Part shown: positions 24,585 to 29,196 of the stretch, one piece after another
How positions within the stretch are numbered: position 1 is the stretch's first letter
Layout: each line of letters opens with the position of its first letter
NCBI GenBank assembly: GCA_964549275.1
Contig: CAZJUP010000022.1
Coordinates: 1-29,196, forward strand
Reading direction: 5' to 3'
DNA from: CAZJUP01 sp964549275
GTDB lineage: Bacteria > Fidelibacterota > Marinisomatia > Marinisomatales > TCS55
Length of the DNA stretch: 29,196 bases
Notes under the pieces: generated by a model
What the model was told of the DNA's origin: nothing
The model's input: only the letters and a program-made list of their open reading frames with translations
Database searches by the model: none
Program-made: the position numbers and the translations under genes

Positions 24585-24697
24585 TAAACTATATTGCTTG
24601 ACTATGCAAATTCATTACCACACAGCCAATATGGAATCATGTCTTCAAGTGGTAATTTATATTATTCCAACCCCTAGCACCTGATCGGAAGTTTATC

Positions 24698-27667
24698 ATG
24701 GCAAAAAAGAAAACTGAATCCAACAAAAATAAATCGAGTAAAAAAAGTAGCAAGACGAAGAAAAAACGGATTACCGTCGAAAAAGAATCATTTCCTATTG
24801 TAGGCATTGGCGCCTCCGCCGGAGGTTTGGAAGCATTGGAAGGATTCCTTGAGCACCTGCCTGCTGACGCGAATATGGCTATGGTCATCATACAACACTT
24901 GGCCCCGAAGCACAAAAGTATCATGGCCTCACTTTTGGAAAAGCGAACCAAAATGAAGGTGCGTGAAGTCAAAGAAGGCATGACCGTCGAGCCTAACTCC
25001 ATTTATCTCAATCCTCCCAACAAAGATGTGGCTATTTTTAACGGGACTTTGCAATTGATTGACCCGGAAAACACCCACGCTACCCGCCTGCCCATTGACC
25101 AATTCTTCCGAACTTTAGCGGAAGACCAAGGTGAAAAAGCCATTTGCATCATTCTTTCCGGGACGGGTACAGACGGCACCTTGGGCCTGCGGGCGATAAA
25201 GGGTGAGGGCGGCCTGGCTATAGTTCAAGAGGAGGAACAGGCCAAATATGACGGTATGCCCCACAGCGCCATTGCCACCGGTATGGTGGACTATATTTTA
25301 GAAGTGGAAAAAATGCCTGACCAACTGATCAAGTATGTCACCCATCCCTATATTGAGGGCCCCAAGAAAGCTCCCACAATCAAGGAGCAGTTTGAACAAA
25401 ACCTACGCAAAGTATTGATGCTGGTTAGAACCAAAACGGGGCATGATTTTTCCCACTACAAACGCAATACCCTGAGGCGACGGGTGGAAAGACGCCTGGC
25501 GGTACACCAGATTGATAAAATTGAACATTATGTCAAATATTTACGGAGAAATGAAGAAGAAGTGGAAACACTGGACAAAGACCTTCTCATCGGTGTCACA
25601 AATTTCTTCCGTGATCCGGATGCGTTTGACATTCTTCAAAAATCGGTCATCCCGGAAATAATCAAGAATAAAATGGGTGGCAGCAGTGTCCGGGTTTGGG
25701 TACCCGGTTGCGCCACCGGCGAAGAAGCCTATTCAATCGCTATTCTTTTTCGGGAACTGATGGATAAATTAAAGCAGCACGTAGAGGTGCAAATATTTGC
25801 TACGGACATTGACACCAACGCCATTGATTTCGCCCGTTTGGGTGTTTACCCTGAAACAATTGTCGGGGATGTATCCGCCCAGCGAATTAAGAAATACTTT
25901 GTAAAGGAAGATACAACATTCAAAGTCCGTAAAAATATTCGCGAAATGGTTCTGTTTGCTGTTCAGGATCTGATCAAAGATGCCCCCTTTTCTAAACTGG
26001 ACCTGGTGAGTTGCCGAAATGTGCTCATTTACATGGATGCGGTCCTGCAGAAAAAGATACTACCCCTGTTTCACTATACCCTTAATAAAGATGGCATCAT
26101 GTTTTTAGGACCCTCAGAAAGTGTAGGCGGTTTTGGAGACTTTTTCAGTATTGTGAATAATAAATGGAAAGTATTCAGACGCAAGGGTGTAATTATAGAA
26201 CCACCGGTAGCGATGCCCAGGGTGCCACTTTTAGATCCCATTGAAAAGGAATCCCATCCTGTAGATGGAAAACCATTGACGGGGAATCGGGCCAAGCAAT
26301 TAGCGGACTCCATGGTTCTGGAATATTACGCACCCCCGAGTGTGCTGGTGAATGAAAAATTTGATATTCTCTATTTCAACGGAGAAACATCCCCCTTTTT
26401 AAGTCCACCTGTAGGCATCCCTGATTTTAATGTGGTCCGAATGGCTCATGAATCACTGCAATACACACTCAGTGTGATGCTCCACAAAGTGATAAAGGAA
26501 TCAAAAATTGAAACAGTTGAAAATATCAAAGCTATATTCAACAGCCACGTGAAATCTTTAAACCTGATTGTTCGGCCTATAGAAGATAAGACGATAGGGG
26601 ACCACTTGATGCTGGTTGTTTTTCAGGAGAGTGTCCCTACACACCTGAAAGAGGAGAAGAAAAAACAATCGGTTCCCAAGAAAAAAATAGGGGATACACA
26701 GGTGGCTGCCTTGGAGCAAGAACTTCAATCCACCAAGGAATATCTCCAAACAACGGTAGAAGAATTGGAAGCATCCAATGAAGAATTGAAGTCCACCAAT
26801 GAGGAATTGCAATCCACCAATGAAGAATTACAATCCACCAACGAGGAACTGGAAACTTCAAAAGAAGAACTGCAATCCACCAACGAGGAATTGGAGACGA
26901 TTAACTCTGAACACCAGAAAAAAATCGAAGAATTGTCCAACGCCAATGATGATTTATCCAACCTGTTGGCCAGTACGGAAGTAGGAACTATATTTCTCGA
27001 CCTGGAAATGAAAATCAAACGCTTTACACCATCCGTGGCCGAAGTATTCAACCTAAGAATATCAGATGTCGGGCGGCCAATCGGTCACTTTACGTCTAAA
27101 ATTGATTATGAGAATATCCAAGAAGACGCAGAACAGGTATTGAAGACCCTTGCTAAAAAAGAGGCAGAGGTTATTTCTACCGATGACAGGCGTTATTCAA
27201 TGCGGATATTGCCTTACAGAACGGTAGAGAATGTCATTGAAGGTGTGGTGGTCACTTTAGTCGATATCACCCAAATTTCCGAAACAGCACAGGCGCTGCA
27301 AGCCAGTGAACGTGACTATAGACTTTTGCTTGAAAACGCCCCTATTGGGATTTTCAAAAGTACGATAGGAGGTCAATTGAATTATGCCAATCCGGCCTTG
27401 GTCAAAATGTTCGAGTATGACACACCTGAGGCCCTGATACAGGAAAACTCAGTTTTTAAATACAAAAACCTAAATGAGTGGAAAAATTTGGTTAAAAAAC
27501 TGAAAAAGGATGACACAATTGAAAAATACGAAGTAGATGGTGTAACAAAAGCAGGGAAGACTTTATATCTTTTGGTCAATATGGAACTGCATGATGACAT
27601 CGTTACCAGTACTGTAATAAACGTTACGCCCCAAAAAGAACTGGAACAGAAACTGGCTGATTCTTAG
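24698..27667 (+). CDS. CheB-CheR-PAS-PAS hybrid sensor protein without kinase
   Basis: 989 aa. A Lys/Ser-rich start (1-28), a CheB methylesterase domain about 30-215 with the catalytic triad visible (Ser in GIGASAGG, His in IIQHLAP, Asp in SGTGTDGT), CheR methyltransferase about 230-500 with the SAM motif VWVPGCATGEEAYSIA near 334 and ITNFFRDPDAF, a long S-helix coiled coil about 670-756 made of NEELQST units, PAS about 757-862 and a second PAS about 870-985. Relatives usually continue into GAF or histidine-kinase modules; here the frame stops at TAG 27665-27667. GGAAG upstream of the ATG. Codon choice looks more GC-rich than in the genes before the G run. Confidence 0.9.
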   Translation: MAKKKTESNKNKSSKKSSKTKKKRITVEKESFPIVGIGASAGGLEALEGFLEHLPADANMAMVIIQHLAPKHKSIMASLLEKRTKMKVREVKEGMTVEPNSIYLNPPNKDVAIFNGTLQLIDPENTHATRLPIDQFFRTLAEDQGEKAICIILSGTGTDGTLGLRAIKGEGGLAIVQEEEQAKYDGMPHSAIATGMVDYILEVEKMPDQLIKYVTHPYIEGPKKAPTIKEQFEQNLRKVLMLVRTKTGHDFSHYKRNTLRRRVERRLAVHQIDKIEHYVKYLRRNEEEVETLDKDLLIGVTNFFRDPDAFDILQKSVIPEIIKNKMGGSSVRVWVPGCATGEEAYSIAILFRELMDKLKQHVEVQIFATDIDTNAIDFARLGVYPETIVGDVSAQRIKKYFVKEDTTFKVRKNIREMVLFAVQDLIKDAPFSKLDLVSCRNVLIYMDAVLQKKILPLFHYTLNKDGIMFLGPSESVGGFGDFFSIVNNKWKVFRRKGVIIEPPVAMPRVPLLDPIEKESHPVDGKPLTGNRAKQLADSMVLEYYAPPSVLVNEKFDILYFNGETSPFLSPPVGIPDFNVVRMAHESLQYTLSVMLHKVIKESKIETVENIKAIFNSHVKSLNLIVRPIEDKTIGDHLMLVVFQESVPTHLKEEKKKQSVPKKKIGDTQVAALEQELQSTKEYLQTTVEELEASNEELKSTNEELQSTNEELQSTNEELETSKEELQSTNEELETINSEHQKKIEELSNANDDLSNLLASTEVGTIFLDLEMKIKRFTPSVAEVFNLRISDVGRPIGHFTSKIDYENIQEDAEQVLKTLAKKEAEVISTDDRRYSMRILPYRTVENVIEGVVVTLVDITQISETAQALQASERDYRLLLENAPIGIFKSTIGGQLNYANPALVKMFEYDTPEALIQENSVFKYKNLNEWKNLVKKLKKDDTIEKYEVDGVTKAGKTLYLLVNMELHDDIVTSTVINVTPQKELEQKLADS
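26767..26900 (+). repeat. 21-nt tandem repeats encoding the NEELQST coiled coil
   Basis: About six copies of a 21-base unit close to CAATCCACCAATGAAGAATT run inside the CheB-CheR gene. They encode heptads NEELKST, NEELQST (twice), NEELETS, KEELQST and NEELETI. Copy-number change in steps of 21 would alter linker length without breaking the frame. Confidence 0.85.
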
Positions 27668-27676
27668 TAGGAGTAG

Positions 27677-27892
27677 TTGTTGCTGAGTCAAATTCATAAA
27701 ATTTCTCATTCCGGAAACCAATTTCCTGAAGTGGTTGATTGGGTCATGGATGCGTTTACTGACCTGTACCATGCTCAATCGATATCCCTTTATCTTTTTA
27801 ATGAAAAAGGTGATCGCTTGAAACGACAAAAAACCATCCTTAATAAAAAGTCTCAAAAGGAGGTTGAAAAATTCACAGGGATTAAATCGTGA
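27677..27892 (+). pseudogene. truncated GAF-domain stub
   Basis: 71 codons in the same frame as the CheB-CheR gene, separated from it by TAG TAG GAG TAG. The sequence LLSQIHKISHSGNQFPEVVD and DAFTDLYHAQSISLYLFNEKGD is the start of a GAF sensor domain, cut off by TGA after FTGIKS about halfway through the domain. A TTG start at 27677 with GGAG just before it could allow translation, but half a GAF domain should not fold. Probably the relic of a longer sensor kinase. Confidence 0.55.
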
Positions 27893-27938
27893 CATAAATG
27901 TGCTTGACCAAATCCAACTGATTTAGAAAGAAATCGAT

Positions 27939-28610
27939 GTGATAAAGAATAATAAGAAAAAAATACTTCGAAAAAAGGCGGAAGATAAAGTACCCTTAAG
28001 CAGTATATCCATCGATAATTTAACAGAAGAAGACATCCGCGAGTTGATCCACGAACTTCAAATTCATCAAATTGAATTAGAGATGCAAAATGATGAATTG
28101 CGTAATATTCAGGGTGAATTGGAAACAGCACGGGCCAAGTACCTGGATTTATATGATTTTGCCCCCTGCGGCTACATTACCCTGGATACATCGCAACAGG
28201 TTTTAGAAGCAAACCTGACAATTGCGGAAATGCTGGGTGTTGAAAGAAGCAATCTGATTGGGAAACACTTTTCTCTTTTTATAACACCACAAGACCAGGA
28301 TGCGTTTTACCTGTATGTAAAAGATGTCCTTAATCATGAGGAATCAAACACGACCGAAATAAGATTAACAGGTAAAACAGATACTATTTATGTCCAATTC
28401 AATAGTACCAAAGCTATTGGTAAAAACAACTCTCTCCAATGCAGATCTTCTATCGTGGATATATCCCCACTGAAGAAGAGAATGAAAGAATTGGAGGATT
28501 GGGAAAAAATAACAATTGACAGAGAAATAAAAATGGTTGAGTTAAAAAATCAAATCAAAGAGTTGGAAAAAGAATTGAGACAGCCTAAAAAGCGTGAATC
28601 CCAAACCTGA
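27939..28610 (+). CDS. PAS-domain protein with flanking coiled coils, no output domain
   Basis: 223 aa from GTG 27939 (weak ribosome binding site AGAAAG). A basic start (NKKKILRKK) leads to a helix with ELIHELQIHQIELEMQNDEL (about 36-55), typical of the segment before PAS in many bacterial sensor kinases. The PAS domain is about 65-180 (LYDFAPCGYITLDTSQQVLE), followed by a coiled coil (KMVELKNQIKELEKELRQ) and a basic tail. No kinase, GGDEF or HTH follows. It could act as a free signalling partner, or be what remains of a larger sensor; its neighbours favour the latter. Confidence 0.75.
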   Translation: MIKNNKKKILRKKAEDKVPLSSISIDNLTEEDIRELIHELQIHQIELEMQNDELRNIQGELETARAKYLDLYDFAPCGYITLDTSQQVLEANLTIAEMLGVERSNLIGKHFSLFITPQDQDAFYLYVKDVLNHEESNTTEIRLTGKTDTIYVQFNSTKAIGKNNSLQCRSSIVDISPLKKRMKELEDWEKITIDREIKMVELKNQIKELEKELRQPKKRESQT

Positions 28611-28839
28611 TTCCTCGAAAGAAGGGTGCCCAGTCCGCCCCATTAAAGGGGACACTCATCTAAAATTTACTACTTCACAAATTCAGAAATACTTTTTCGA
28701 ATAAAATTAATGAAATTGTTCGGGGCCATTAATAATGCCTTTTTATTTACTTACAAATCTAAAATGCCGAACAGTGTAAATTACTGATTACAAGTTATTG
28801 CCTTAATAGAAGTTGTCATAAATAATCAACAATTATTGA
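28611..28839. other. non-coding gap
   Basis: No convincing gene on either strand. A short hairpin (CCCC 28638-28641 with GGGG 28648-28651, loop ATTAAA) follows the PAS gene, without the T run of an intrinsic terminator. The rest is AT-rich with scattered stops. Confidence 0.5.
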
Positions 28840-29034
28840 AAAACACTGTCTCGAGGAGTTTGGTCTACACCGACAACAGAACAATATGATGCACTTCAGG
28901 AACACTTTAGTAAACCTGAAAGCTATATCCATTTTGCAGGTGAACAAACATCTCAATACCATGGATGGATGCAAGGGGCTCTCATTTCAGGGATCAGAGC
29001 AGCTCGGGAAATCCACGAAAGCAATGTTTTTTAA
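28840..29034 (+). pseudogene. C-terminal remnant of a flavin amine oxidase
   Basis: Open frame of 64 codons directly after an in-frame TGA (28837-28839), ending at TAA 29032-29034. SRGVWSTPTTEQY, then ESYIHFAGEQTSQYHGWMQG and ALISGIRAAREI match the FAD-binding C-terminus of monoamine/L-amino-acid oxidases (IHFAGEHTS...HGWMQGAIxSG). The remaining several hundred residues are absent from the sequence before it, so the gene was deleted to a 3' stub. Confidence 0.75.
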
Positions 29035-29052
29035 CAAAGGACTTGAAGCACA

Positions 29053-29166
29053 ATGAAAAATTTCATCATCATTATTTTTGGTTTTTGTATTTTATACAGC
29101 ACACCAAAAAAAGCATTGCGCATCACAAACCGCATTAACACTGGTTATGCAACCTTTTTTCTGTAA
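29053..29166 (+). CDS. possible short secreted peptide or broken gene start
   Basis: 37 codons from ATG 29053, 18 bases after the amine-oxidase stub. MKNFIIIIFGFCILYSTP looks like a signal peptide, and the frame closes at TAA 29164-29166. An A7 run after it may have shifted the frame, but neither other frame continues as clear protein. Reported with low confidence. Confidence 0.25.
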   Translation: MKNFIIIIFGFCILYSTPKKALRITNRINTGYATFFL

Positions 29167-29196
29167 AATTGGTTAACAGGGTTTTCATTTAAGGTT

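Noticed and set aside
26760..26910. CRISPR-like array
   Set aside because: The repeats are contiguous 21-base coding units without spacers; likewise the 60-base periodicity at 17360-17790 is coding.
26725..27051. 108-codon minus-strand frame rich in Ser/Asn repeats
   Set aside because: Produced by the 21-nt repeats of the CheB-CheR coiled coil read on the other strand.
28626..28655. terminator after the PAS gene
   Set aside because: The CCCC/GGGG hairpin is short and is not followed by a T run.

Overview
The window looks like a chromosomal segment of a Gram-negative bacterium of the FCB group, most likely a Marinimicrobia/Calditrichaeota/Ignavibacteria-like lineage. The evidence is a C-terminal Por/type IX-type sorting tail with a YPNPFNP motif on a secreted hydrolase (19821-21764), a possible Bacteroidota-style promoter in front of metH, secreted proteins with signal peptides, an outer-membrane beta-barrel, AT-rich DNA and the FCB-style gene repertoire. 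The exact phylum is an inference. No tRNA, rRNA or CRISPR array was seen.

Region by region. (1) 1-2652: the tail of an IS30-like transposase at the left edge, then a minus-strand group cysQ-like phosphatase > thyX > radC, with short CACAGAG-type repeats on both sides of radC. (2) 2783-7850: a one-carbon block. purU runs plus; metH and a TPMT-like methyltransferase run minus, overlap by 4 bp and are preceded by a SAM-II riboswitch that feeds an intrinsic terminator directly before the metH start codon. (3) 8146-11529: rng-rplU-rpmA, a terminator, mdh, and a compound terminator. (4) 11638-16946: a tightly packed five-gene operon: ECF sigma factor, membrane protein with anti-sigma-like N-terminus and HEAT-like repeats, and three exported proteins rich in beta-repeats (DUF4097-like, bactofilin-like plus beta-barrel, toast-rack-like). 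This is the most system-like part of the window and reads as an envelope-stress regulon that carries its own effectors. (5) 16992-17831: a secreted pentapeptide-repeat gene interrupted by one in-frame TAA. (6) 17884-24304: a Rieske protein and ElbB (overlapping), QueG, a PqaA-like secreted hydrolase, then a SIS-domain sugar isomerase, ribokinase and a DapA/NAL-type aldolase.

(7) 24455-29196 is different in character. A 14-base G run (24571-24584) cuts off the C-terminal end of an unknown minus-strand gene. Beyond it lie a CheB-CheR-PAS-PAS protein with no kinase, a GAF-domain stub, a PAS-only protein, the last 64 codons of an amine oxidase gene, and mostly non-coding DNA. This is either a decayed accessory region or a misjoined contig end; the G run is the point to test.

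How the genes work together: thyX, purU and metH all act on folate one-carbon units (methylene-, formyl- and methyl-THF); MetH supplies methionine for SAM, the SAM-II switch should shut metH and the downstream methyltransferase when SAM is plentiful, and the cysQ-like phosphatase may clear PAP from sulfur assimilation. In region 4 the sigma factor and its overlapping membrane partner probably control production of the three surface proteins behind them.
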